64,000 bases of DNA, taken from NCBI RefSeq assembly GCF_000315625.1, contig NW_005434650.1, forward strand, positions 623,561 through 687,560. The letters are read 5' to 3'. Every line of letters starts with the position of its first letter. The stretch's first letter is position 1. Position numbers and translations under genes: made by a program. Below, piece by piece: positions 23,312 through 33,741 of this stretch. The notes beneath the pieces were generated by a model that was not told the origin of the DNA, made no database searches, and saw only the letters and a program-made list of their open reading frames with translations. The DNA is from Guillardia theta CCMP2712 (taxonomy: Eukaryota; Cryptophyceae; Pyrenomonadales; Geminigeraceae).

Positions 23312-23929
23312 GTTTCCAAATTAAGGGCCAGGGCTATGTAAATAAGAATTGATCGCGAGCAATGAATATCCATTTCATGATGGTATAGCGTTTGACCTGG
23401 ACAGCATACATGGCGGCACTGATACCATCATAGCATTGGCTGATTTGCTACCAACATACTCGGTCGGGCAAACTCTCAGTCTACCCGGCGGGCCGCCGGG
23501 TCCTGTCCGGGACCGTTACGGTCCATAAACAGTTTGCAGGCGGCCATGAAGGACTCTGGAACCAGACAGTAGGGAGGGAGAAGAGGGGAGGGTTGAGAGA
23601 GAGAGGCGCGAGGCTCTGAGAGATGGCATGCATGGTATCGATACAGGTAGAGACATGTGTAGAGTCCCTCAAGGAGATAACAAGTACACAGCAATGGTGA
23701 TGGTCCGGGGCGGATAGAGTAGTGATGTTTTCGTTCGATTCACAATATTACGTACAAGTCGATCTTTCTGTGATGAAAGTGTTTCATTCTTACAGGATCA
23801 TCTTACTCTTGGCCGGAAGAAATTATCTTTCAGTTGCTCGATGCAGCGGCATCCACCGACTCCCCTCCACACAACGATACAGGTTCGTCTTAACATTCGG
23901 GCGACCCAGGAGCTGGTGTTGAACAGTAG
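23312..23929. other. Spacer between pseudokinase and MAPKK-like genes
   Basis: No coding signal is recognised with confidence, though the first exon of the MAPKK-like gene may lie here. It carries a GC-rich hairpin (own entry) between outward short repeats GCAAACT (23468-23474) and AGTTTGC (23531-23537). Confidence 0.45.
23484..23500. repeat. GC-rich hairpin CCCGGCGG-G-CCGCCGGG
   Basis: An 8-bp perfect inverted repeat around a single G. Its first 16 bases recur exactly at 27076-27091, and a related GC-rich block lies at 47195-47219. The bracketing inverted repeat GCAAACT/AGTTTGC lies 9 bp to the left and 30 bp to the right. Confidence 0.7.
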
Positions 23930-25652
23930 TTGACATGTTCGGAGCAGGACTATGCTTTTGAGAGCAGCCTGGAGTTTTCAGATGGGGGCTCGTTGTTCTA
24001 CAAAGGATACAAGATCTCGAGCAGGTTCTGCCCCGCATGCTGTGGACCTAACGCTGGTAAAGTTTCAACAGAGGTTTGTCCGGACCGTCGGGCTCGGAGC
24101 CCAAGTCAGGTACTACTAGAGCTCCTGTCTCCCACCACCTCGTCTGAAGATGAGCAGGGCTGAGCGTTCACGACCTTGAGTTCACTAGTGAGATCGGGAA
24201 GGGGTCGAGCAGTGTGGGTGAGCACCGTCGGTCGATTTTATCCGATGTGTCAGTAATGTGCATGTCAGTATGGACAGCCCAAGTCCTGACATCTCCTGAT
24301 CTGCTTCATCCCCATGGATCGCCGACAACAGTTGCTGTGAAGGAAGGGAGTCCATCAAACCCTTGATGAGCCGATGACGAGGATGTACAGGTCATGCATA
24401 CTGTTCACGATCCCGACCTGCGGAGACAGCTATTTGCCGAGCTGCAGGTCATGCTGGAACGAAATTTCAAGAGTTCCTGGTCTGATCGTGGAGCAGAACA
24501 TTTGCCCGAAGTTGCAAGCGAAGCCCTGCAGGAACATTGCGAAGATTTTCGATGTTCTCTACAACAAGGTGGTGACATCTTCGCAGTAGTGGCTCAACTG
24601 ACCAGGAGGTTCAGGACGGAGATCGGTTATTCATTGTGTTGGAATTCTGCAACGTTGGCTCGGTCGATGACGTTGATTGATCGCTCTTGCTGGATTTACT
24701 CATAAGGTGTTTGCAGCTGGACAGGGTGATCAAGACCTGTGGGCCGGCACCTGAGGCGATGCTCTCAGTTATCGTTAGACAGGTCAAAGAGACCAATTTT
24801 ACTCAGCATCTCTGACTTCAGTTGAAAGCTCTTCTTTGGGCTCTCGTACCTTTTCGAGGCAGGTGGGAGCATGTCCGATGCCCCAGCTGGCTCAGAGTGA
24901 GATCGATTCTTGTAGGGATACAGCATCGGGACATCAAACCGGCCAACATTCTCATGAACAGGTCAAACTCTCCAACTCACAGATGCAACGTGCATGACAA
25001 CGTGGGATCAGCAAGGGGGAAGTGAAGATCACAGACTTCGGCTCGAGGTGAGAAGGCTGTGTGAGGAAACTGGAATTTCCTTTGCTAAGGATGCAACAGC
25101 AAGGCAGATGTGAAGTCAGAGACGTTCTGCGGAACGACGAGGTCTATTCGAATGTGCGTTGACGATTGGTTGTGATGTTCGACAGATACATGTCACCGGA
25201 GCGGCTCAACGGGAATACATACGGTGGAATCTCTTACTCACTGATGAGCTCGCAGTAGCACAGATGCTGACTGGTCGTCAGGCTGGCAGGCAGACGTGTG
25301 GGCGGCTGGCGTCGTCATGCTTGAGGTCCTCTCTCCCGTCCATGTCGTCGGAGCTCAAGGTCTCTGTGCAGGCTGGAATGGGAAAACATCCTTATCAGGC
25401 CGTCTACGGCGAGGACTGCAGGTGTGCAATGCTCAACCAAGTTGGAAAGGTGACAGGCTGATGAAAACAGTTTTGTCGCAATGCTGGAGTACACACAGAA
25501 GCCAATGCCGTAAGTTGATGTTGGCCAGCCTGTCAATGACGTTCCTTCTCATGTCAGACAACTTGGCGAGAACTACTCTGAATCCGCAAGAAATTTCGCA
25601 AGCCTCTGCGTCGTAGAGGTAAAAATGGCTCTACAGTGCCCCTTCTCCTTCT

Positions 25653-25701
<49 letters not shown>

Positions 25702-25861
25702 TCATCTGAGATCGCTACAGAATCCTATGTTGCGACCGAGCCCTGTTCAGCTTCTCCCGGGAGGAGAGTCAGATCTTTCGTGCGCCCATCCCTTCATTGC
25801 AGAGCATTCGAGTCTTACCAGCATCGTAGATCGAGCATATCCTAGTATGCGGCTGTACTGA
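23930..25861 (+). CDS. MAP kinase kinase (STE7/MAPKK)-like protein kinase
   Basis: Dual-specificity-type kinase of a MAPK cascade by similarity. Exons in order: FSDGGSLFYKGYKISS (N-terminal lead-in), VMHTVHDPDLRRQLFAELQV (beta3 to C-helix), GDRLFIVLEFCNVGSVDDV (hinge), RVIKTCGPAPEAMLSVIVRQ, IQHRDIKPANILMN (catalytic loop), EVKITDFGSS (DFG), SKADVKSETFCGTTR then YMSPERLNGNTYGGISYSL (activation loop and APE region), DVWAAGVVMLEVL, NPMLRPSPVQLL and HPFIAEHSSLTS, ending SMRLY and stop at 25861. GT..YMSPERL is the MAPKK signature. Introns are numerous and short; one near 25620-25720 is filled with a CCTG microsatellite. The start codon is not resolved. Active-site residues are intact, unlike the upstream neighbour. 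Confidence 0.75.
25652..25700. repeat. (CCTG)n microsatellite in an intron of the MAPKK-like gene
   Basis: About twelve CCTG units between the exons coding ASLCVVE and NPMLRPSPVQLL, hence intronic. Confidence 0.88.
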
Positions 25862-25993
25862 CGTCCCTTTCCAGAGCTTGCTTCCTTACATATCGAGAGC
25901 GATGAGCGGGATGTGACAAAGGCATCGGCAACAAGGAATTTGTACATTAATCTACTGAGGGAGGAGGGGGCAGGCAAATTCAACAGCTCTTCC

Positions 25994-26944
25994 TCATTCC
26001 TCCTCCCTCCACTTCTTCTCGTCAATCTTCACATTCTGCTCAATCTCCGCTGCCGCCTCCTCCACCTGCTGCCGGTTCCTCCCTTCGACCCCGATCCGCA
26101 CCAGCCATGGCCCCTCTTGCACGCTGGGGTAGCTTCCGATGTGCACGTGCGGATGCTGCGACAGCGTCACGGCGGAACAGAGCACGAGCATGATCACCTT
26201 GGACACGACGGAGCTTAGAGCAGCCGCCATGTCACCCTCCCCAACCTTAGTGTAGAGGTCCATCGCATGAAACGAAGGTCCCGAGAAGTGGTGCTTGTGG
26301 GCAGCGATCATGGGCTGGAAGAGGCGCGGGATGCCTGGCAGAATCAGGACGTTGTGGACGATGGCGAGAGGGACCCAGGGGACAGAGAGGCTCTCCGTGA
26401 AGCGAACCTGGCAGGGGGACGGCAGGGTCGCCATCCGCTTTCGCGCATCGGTGATCTCCAGCCCTCGGCCATGGTAGTATGCCGTCATGCGCTGCAGCGT
26501 CTCCTCGTGGACCTCCAAGGGGAGGGAAAACGCCCCTGCAATCGCCTCGTAGGTAACGTCGTCGTGCGTTGGGCCGATCCCTCCGCTCGTGAAAATCCAG
26601 CCGCCCTCCCCCACCATGTTCTTGAGCCTCAAAACGGATTCGACGATCTCTGCCTTATCGTCCCGCACGTACTCGACACGGACAGTGTCGACCCCTCGGC
26701 TATGTAGCGTCTTGCATAGGAAGGAGGAGTTGGAGTCTATGATGCTTCCTGAAAGGATCTGCCACCTCAAGTTCAGTGCAGGACCTCAACGCATTCTACA
26801 AACCTCGTCGCCGATTATGATGGCGGCAGCCTTGGGAAACTCGAGTTGAGGAGGAGACGAGGAGAGCAAGCGGCGACGAAGAGCATGAGGGGCAAGAGGG
26901 AGGACTCTACCCGCAATCTTCCTCGCCCCTCCCCACCTCTGCAT
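25994..26944 (-). CDS. MoCF/MPTb-domain protein like the N-terminal half of FAD synthase (FLAD1)
   Basis: Contains the molybdopterin-binding (MoaB/CinA-like) fold: IIIGDE-ILSGSIIDSNSSFL, then IFTSGGIGPTHDDVTYEAIA, the signature shared by CinA and the N-terminal domain of eukaryotic FAD synthase. A C-terminal part (EGPWLVRIGVEGRNRQQVEE) follows. The PAPS-reductase-like FAD-synthetase half is absent, so the role may be FAD/nucleotide pyrophosphatase rather than FAD synthesis. ATG 26944 starts an Arg/Ser-rich, acid-free leader (MQRWGGARKIAGRVLPLAPH) that looks like a mitochondrial presequence. A 45-nt intron (26803-26759) interrupts the GDE-ILSG motif. A foldback element begins 46 bp upstream of the start. 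Confidence 0.85.
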
Positions 26945-26989
26945 CGCTCGCAGTAGCACTTGTGCTTGTATGCTTAGCTCATCTCTCTT

Positions 26990-27329
26990 TTTACTCAAAG
27001 TTAAGTTAAAATCAGTACGAGGACAATCAGGAGAGTCGAGCCCATCAGTTTACTCATCACCGTCGGCAGGTCCGGCCCGGCGGGCCGCCGGTCACACCGT
27101 CACCGTACTGAGTCGGACTGCCAAAACTTCGGCGGCGGCCGGCGGGCGGGCCCGGCCTGGCACCGTGTGGCCGCTCGGACTCAGTAATGGCCGCAACTCC
27201 AAGTTAGGACAGGAATTGACTTAACTTTGAGTAAAATCAAACGTTTCTCGTACTTTGAGTAAAATCATACGATTGAAGGACAGTGATTTCTAACTTAACT
27301 TTGAGTAAAGGGACTTAACTTTGAGTAAA
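26990..27329. mobile_element. Foldback/MITE-like element with 17-bp terminal inverted repeats
   Basis: TTTACTCAAAGTTAAGT at 26990-27006 is the exact reverse complement of ACTTAACTTTGAGTAAA at 27219-27235. The right-hand unit is repeated in direct orientation at 27293-27309 and 27313-27329, with a partial copy at 27251-27263. The interior is very GC-rich, contains the hairpin CCCGGCGGGCCGCCGG (27076-27091) and a nested inverted repeat ACTGAGTC/GACTCAGT (27107-27114, 27178-27185). No open frame of note, so non-autonomous if mobile. No clear target-site duplication was seen. Confidence 0.55.
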
Positions 27330-28450
27330 GGGACTGGCTGACGGAAGGCCTGTGGGCTGGACCAAATGACACAGTGTCCGGTCGAGTCAGTCCGATCACA
27401 GAGTCACTGAAGCCTGGCTAGTTCCGAAGTTCGGATCACCGTTGTGGGGCTCCTGGGCCCGGCCGGGTCGGCGTAAGTTTCTCGGCTGTGGAGGGTCGTT
27501 CCGGGTGGTGTGCCGAGGAAGTACCGGTGGTGGACGGATGAGGGGTAGGGTTGCTCCCAAGGGATTGATGGTAAATCACTCTAATATCAAGGGGGTAGGG
27601 GTACCCTCCAGGGGTCACCGGGTATTCTCGGAGTTCAAGTTCGGTCTTTCAAGGGGTGGGGTGGGGTGGTTGGATGAAATGTGCCTGAGGAATCACTGCC
27701 TTTCACATACAAAAGAGGGTGGGTGGGGGTACAAGGATAAGGGGTAGGGGTACTGAATTTGGGGGTGAGTTATAACATGGACGGGTGTCAATGAATATAG
27801 TTGGCAGTCCAAGGTAGGGGTCCATATGCATAAGGTGGGGCAGATTGAAAAAAAGGGGGGTAGGGGTCCAGCAGAATCGTGGTGTTTGGGGAATGCATCG
27901 AAGGGAAACTGCGATGGCGACAAATCACGAGGGATGGGGTGGAATGGTTGCGACGAGGAGGAGAGAAGGAGGGGAAGCAGCATGCGAGAGCTGAAGGAGG
28001 AGGAGGAGGAGGAGGAAGAGGTGCTGGTAATAACCTGAAAGGACCGAGGGCATGTTGTTGATTTCAGAGAGGACAGCATAGGACTAGTGGCGCGGGCACG
28101 TGAGGGTTGCAAGAAGGTGCTGAGGAGGTGGCGAGGAGGTGACACGAAAGAGAGGACAACATCAATGATGACTCGAAAACGTTTGTCGTAGCAAGGCGAT
28201 TGCGATCCTGCGGAATTAATCCTCCGATAAGGTTTAACGATGCATGAAATGTGTCAGGATTGGAGTGAAGTCAGGGTTCCAAAGAGATTCATTGTTCAGA
28301 TTGAGCAGGTACATAGATACTACAGATGAGCAACAAGTTTCATGGTTAGATTGTGACACAAGCAAGGATAGGAGTCGATTGTTTCTTGAAGTGACTGGAA
28401 ATCTGTACAGGCGGTTCGATTGTAGTACAAGTGGGTGGAAACAAATAAAC
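27330..28450. other. Long spacer with G-rich GGGGTAGGGGT motifs
   Basis: About 1.1 kb without a recognised gene. From 27540 to 27870 the + strand carries GGGGTAGGGTT, GGGGTAGGGGT (three or more copies), GGGGTGGGGTGG and similar motifs every 30-80 bp. 27340-27520 is GC-rich (CTGGGCCCGGCCGGGTC) and shares the short string TCCGATCAC with 47240. A GGA-triplet run lies at 27995-28020. 28240-28450 is probably 5' UTR of the membrane-protein gene. Confidence 0.5.
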
Positions 28451-30821
28451 ATGGGGGGAAAAGACGAGGAGAAGGCAGTGGAAAATGAATTCATTACGAT
28501 GCTGATGAAGCATCTGGCTCTTGACAAAAGCAGTGTGAATTATTTAATCCTTTGTTTCCTCGCTTGTCATGGGATGGTCATGACGTCGGTATTGGTCCTT
28601 GCAGGTATGCTTCGAGCCTCATTTCTTTTTCTCCATTGAATTTGTTGCACGCTCCCTACTGCACCTGTTGTATCATATACCTTCCACAGAACGTTTCTAT
28701 GCCCTTGACCGAACTTATTATATAATCTCTACAGAACTTGTTGTAATTGTATAACCTGATTAGAACTTGTTGTAATTGTATAACCTGAATAGAACTTGTT
28801 TTAATTGTATAACCTGAATAGAACTTGTTGTAATTGTATAACCTCTATAGAACTTGTTGTGATTGAATCGTTGATGCAGATGAGAAGGACGACGTTGTCA
28901 GCAGCAGCTGCACAGTCCTGGCTGTTGCTTGGCTGACCTATTTCGTCCTCATCCAGTCGCTTCAGAACTCTTTCCTTCACACCGGATGGCTGCAAACCGC
29001 TGTCGGCATGTCAGGCTCGGCCAGCGTCGTCCTCGCCGTGTTCGCGTCCATGTTCGTGGTCCTGGAGTACCCGGACTTTGGAGTGCTGTTCGGGACGATG
29101 TCCGTGGTGTCAAACCTTGTTTCTGTGTCAGGCTCGTGCTGTTGGGAGCTGTACTTCCTAACGCACGACAAGATCAGTGAGCTGCACGACTCGGTGAAGT
29201 GGGGTCTTGTCAGCATGGTGGTGCTGTGCGTGGGGCTCGACCTGTCGTTCATCTTCTTGGAGATCTACGGTCAGCTGATGTTGACGTTCTTCGTAGCTTG
29301 CCTGGTTGCTGTGCTCCTCCCGTTGCTGTTCTTGCCCAAGGGCATCAAGGTCCCTTCCGTAGGTGAGGAGCAAGTCGACCTAGTCCTTCATGTCTTTGGC
29401 AACTTTCTGGTCAAACATAAGGCGGAAGCGGATCAAAAGATCTACGATCACTTGCAAAATGCTAGAAAATTTGCTTCAAACTTGCACGGGATTGTGTGTA
29501 TGGAGGACAGGCTGTACGTGATGCTTGCAGGGTATGCCTTCATTGCCAACATCTATTTATCCGCAAGGCTCCTGGAAGACAACGACTTCAATCTTGGCCT
29601 CTTTTCCTGCCTGTTGATGTTGATATCGCCGATCCTGGGAGGCCTTGTCATATCCAACGATAAGCAACTGAGCAAAGAGGAAAGGAGGAGACATTTGAAT
29701 GAGATTTCAATGTCTTGTCAGAGTGTTCTGAACATGATTGAGTCCAGTTGCGCTCAGGTCCAATGAGCGTCATCCTGGTTGACAAGAGTTTGACAGTTGT
29801 CTGCAGATGCCTACCTTGAAGGTTCTGTCTTCACCGCTGACCGCTGATGTGGGACGAACTTCGTCGTCGGACCGTGTGAACAAGCCGTCTGACCCGCTGC
29901 ATTGCGCTGCCTCCAACGGCGCGACGGAGAGTGAAAGAGCGAAGGTGGCGGAGCTCACGTCGAAGATTCAAGAGCTTGAGAGGAACGAGGAGAAGTTGAA
30001 GGAGGAGCGAATGAAGTCGGCCAAGGTCGTTGATCGCCAGGTGAGCGAGGATGCTCTCGGTCGGACAATCCCTTGCTGACGGTCGTGCGGCCTTGCAGAA
30101 GGAAGAGATCGAGAACAAGAACCGAAGGATCGCTGACCTCGAGGAGCAGAACAAGGGGTTGAAGCAGGAAAACTCCCTGCTCAGCTCGAGCAAGGCTGCC
30201 AACTCTGAGTTGAACGGTTCCAGCGAGTCGCACATGGGGGGTCACTCAGTTGGAAAGGAGCAGAGGGGACGAGTTGGTCCGAGGGCAGAGGAGCAGGAGC
30301 AGCAGGTGAAAGCTCTTTCGCTCGAGATCGAGGGGCTGCGGAAGAAGGTGTTAGACGCTGAAGCAGAGTGCGTGCGCATGCGGCAGAGCCGCGATCGCGA
30401 GTTGGAGCAGGTGAAGAGTGAGCTGGGGCTGCAGGACAAGAGGAGAGTCGAGCTGGAGGCGGAGGCGTCAAGGGTTCGTGCCAAGGCGGCAGAGCTAGAG
30501 GAACTGCTGTCGCAGAGCAACAAGAAGCTCGAGGAGGCTCTGAAGTCGGTCAAAGATGCCATCCAAGGGTCCAAGGAGGAGGCAAAGATTGACGAGAAGT
30601 CGTTAAGCTCGCCTGTCCATGTTCACCGAGTGCTGCTGGGGGCTGCAGGGGAAGGCCAAAGGACCACGTTCACTCACCCAAGGAAGTACGTGGAGCCGGC
30701 CGGACAGAATCAGCGGGAGCAGGAGCAGGAGCAGGTTAATCAGGCTGAGAACGGAGTGACCATAGGGGAGGTGGAGATGGCTGCTGTTTTTCTCGCCTGT
30801 CGCAGCTGTCGAGCATGTTGA
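28451..30821 (+). CDS. Multi-pass membrane protein with cytosolic coiled-coil tail, unrecognised
   Basis: ATG 28451 starts MGGKDEEKAVENEF, then a first hydrophobic segment (YLILCFLACHGMVM). After a 275-nt intron (28605-28879) come about seven more membrane spans (ASVVLAVFASMFVVLEYP, LVSMVVLCVGLDLSFIFL, LMLTFFVACLVAVLLPLLFL, YVMLAGYAFIANIYLSARLL, LFSCLLMLISPILGGLVIS). Introns of 49 nt (after SSCAQ) and about 60 nt (after VVDRQ) add a long coiled coil (VAELTSKIQELERNEEKLKE, NRRIADLEEQNKGLKQEN, RRVELEAEASRVRAKAAELE). The last codons before 30821 are uncertain; a final intron could change the tail. No known family matches; a membrane anchor for a cytosolic scaffold is the simplest guess. Confidence 0.65.
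28733..28877 (+). repeat. 29-bp minisatellite, five copies, inside an intron
   Basis: Copies of AGAACTTGTTGTAATTGTAT plus nine more bases start at 28733, 28762, 28791, 28820 and 28849, an exact 29-bp period with few changes. The array ends against the 3' splice site (AG at 28878-28879) of the membrane-protein intron. Confidence 0.93.
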
Positions 30822-31122
30822 TCTAGAGCAACTGGACGCATCAAAGGACGACGCCCTCTGGTGCTTCTGAAGGATTTCATTTGTCGAATCTCTTAACCTC
30901 TCGTGCCCCCTCCCTCTCCCACCCTCCCCTTGGGCTCTTTCTCAACCCCTCCCTCGCTATTTTCCTGCTCATCTTAACATTTTTTCCATTTGCAGCATAT
31001 TGAACTTATCTGCTTTCGTTCGCTTGCCCTAAGCCTCCAACATCCACTTGCCCTGCTTGTTTCTTCTTTGCGCATCTCTCTTCCTTCTCTGAAAGTGCTA
31101 AAAGCATCGATATCATTTCTGC
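30822..31122. other. Convergent spacer
   Basis: 3' ends of the membrane-protein gene (+) and the TPR glycosyltransferase gene (-). Pyrimidine-rich; no gene or repeat of note. Confidence 0.5.
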
Positions 31123-33682
31123 TCATATCACGATGATGTTGTGCTTCACAGAAGAGGAGGAGGAGGAGGAGGAGGAGGAGGAGGAGGAGGAAAAAAGTCT
31201 CCATAGCAGTTGAGCTGCCCTCTCCCACGAGCGCACCCAGACCTCTGGTCGGAACAGGAAACTGCTCCTTCTCAGTCAGCCATCGCAAAGACGCCCGTCT
31301 CCTCACCTGCTGCTCCGAGTTGCCTGCAGCCTCCTCCTCACCTCTGCCAGCTTCTTGTAGCGGGGGAACGGGGGGCACTTGCAAGATGCGCCTGCTTCAC
31401 AGCTGGGCTGCAGCAGGCGCCGAGCGATCATGAGGAAGTCCTCCTCGTTCCTAGCGGTGAGATGAGAGATGCCGAGATCCTCGTTGAGACTTGATCCTAG
31501 AACATGCACACCGGTCAAAGTGGGAGTGAAGTGAATTTGGATGCCAGAAGAACGAGGAGGAGGGAGGAGGGAGGCAGAGTTGGGGGAAGGAGGATTGAGG
31601 ATGGAGGAGGAGGAGAAGGAGGAAGGAGGAAGGAGGAAGGAGGAGGAGTAGGGAGGGAAGAGGAGGAGGAGGAGGAGGGAGTGAGAGCAGGAGTATGGGT
31701 AGTAGGGTATTAGATGAGGATGGAAGATGGAAGGGAGCAAGAGCTTGCGAGGGAGGAGAGGAGAATACCAACTCGATCACAAAGTCGTTCTCCGGGCAGC
31801 GTAAGAGTTGGAACCCCCGCCCAGAGAGCGTCCGCTGCTGTGCCATGAGCCCCGTAGCGGAGCGTGTCGAGATGTATCCAAGCGCGAGACTGGGAGGAAT
31901 GAGTCGTGAGTTGAAAACAAGGGGCAGGAGGAGGAGGAAGAAGGATGCGGGAAGGAATGATGAGGAGGAAGAGGGATAACAGCAAGACCTTGAGGCTGAT
32001 GTGCTCGGATTCTTCGCTCAATTCAGTGAATTTCAGTCGTTGAGAAGAGATGTTTATCGAATGTGCTTGTGATCTGAGATGTCCTGCAGCAACATCCGCG
32101 TTGTTTCCTGCAAGATTTGATCAGATCAGATGCACGTACAGCCTGGTTTCAACAATGGATTCTGCTGTCGTCTCAAAATGATACGAGAGAAGTGAACTTT
32201 GAGAGAATGGCTCTATACGACATGTATCTTGTCGTTTTCATATGGATTTGCCTTACCATGCTTCAACAACCAGAGAGCCGAGTCGTCGTCCGACAGAAGA
32301 GCTCTCATCCACAGCGACCAGGTTGACCTCCACAGAGTCGTCAGACACCACGAGCACAACCTACCTCCTCACCTGTCGATCTTCAGCATCCTGTTAAAAG
32401 ACGCGAGAATGGGGCGATGGCCACAAGTCGACGTATTGATCCCTTCCTCCTCGGCTTCCTCCCGCGGCTGCTGCTCAAACTGCCAGCAAGTTCAGCACCC
32501 TGGCCTGCCGGACGCGACGAGGGACCTTCTCGGGGTTTCCAAGAGGGGGATGAGGGAACATATGAGCATGATCGGTCGCCAAGAAGGTGTGGGGGAGAAC
32601 GACAAGCTTCTCCGACATCATCATCGAGTGTTCTGGTGGGACAACAACCTTGTCCGACAGGTACAAGTCGATCCAACAGGCTCCCGAGGTCCCCGCGTAG
32701 CTCCTGAACAGCAGCTGGAGAGGAGCTGGACGCAGAGCAAGGACGTCTGCTCGTGCTCCCTTCGTGTGGCCGTTGAGGTCGAGCAAGATCTGCAGGACTG
32801 AATTTCAGATTCTAGGAAGCAGGAGGGGAGAGGAACAGAGGCAGAGGGGGAAAGCAAGCTTCTCGTCACCATGATCTGTGCGGAGGAGATGCTTTCAGCC
32901 AGCTCTTGGGAGGAGGAGCTACGGCCAGTTACTGGTTCGACGCCGTGGATGACGTTCTCGACAGCAGCTTCCACCCTCCTCCTGCACTGACTCCCATCGC
33001 TCTTTGTCGTCATGATTGCGACGATGTGGAACTTTCTTGTGCTGTGGCTGGCCAGAAGCGTCTGCATGCTTTGACAAACAGTGTGAGCTCCGAAGTCGCT
33101 GGACATGTATCCTATCGTGATTCGCCGATCTTGCCGCTTGCTCAGCGTCACGACGAGCTCAGGTAGCAGCAGGCGGCAGCTCCTCGCAACATGGTCCGCG
33201 TGATTCCTGCTCACCTCCAGCTGGACTCTTGGGTTCACGTCGTACACCTGCGCCTCCCACGGGGTGAGAGAAGAGAGGTTCCCCCACCACCTGGTCTTCC
33301 TGCCCTCCTGCTGGGGTTGGAGCTGGTGAGGTATCAGTACCTTCATCATCCACTCGAAAAGCTCCTCAAATTCTTCCCACTTGCATAATTCCCGCAGTCG
33401 GAGCAGGACGGACGCGAACGCGTTTGACAGCAGCTGCTCTCCACCTGGGAAACTCCCGAGCTCGAGAGCCTCCCTGTAGTACCTTCCTGCTGCAGGGAAG
33501 TTTCCCAGCTCCTTCTCAGCTCGTCCGAGGGCCCCGAGGATCTGAGCTCTGTGCGGGTCAACCACTGCGCCCCACCTGTGCATCTTGAGGGCCTTGTGCA
33601 AGTGTTCGCGAGCTTCGACGAAGTTCTCAATGTCCAGGAGGACGATACCGAGGTCCTCGTGCAGGAACGCTGAAGTATGACC

Positions 33683-33741
<59 letters not shown>

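Noticed and set aside
28733-28877. Possible CRISPR-like array
   Set aside because: The 29-bp units are directly adjacent with no spacers and lie in an intron; it is a minisatellite.
32199-33166. Plus-strand open frames opposite the TPR glycosyltransferase
   Set aside because: The minus strand carries conserved catalytic motifs; the plus frames have no recognisable features.
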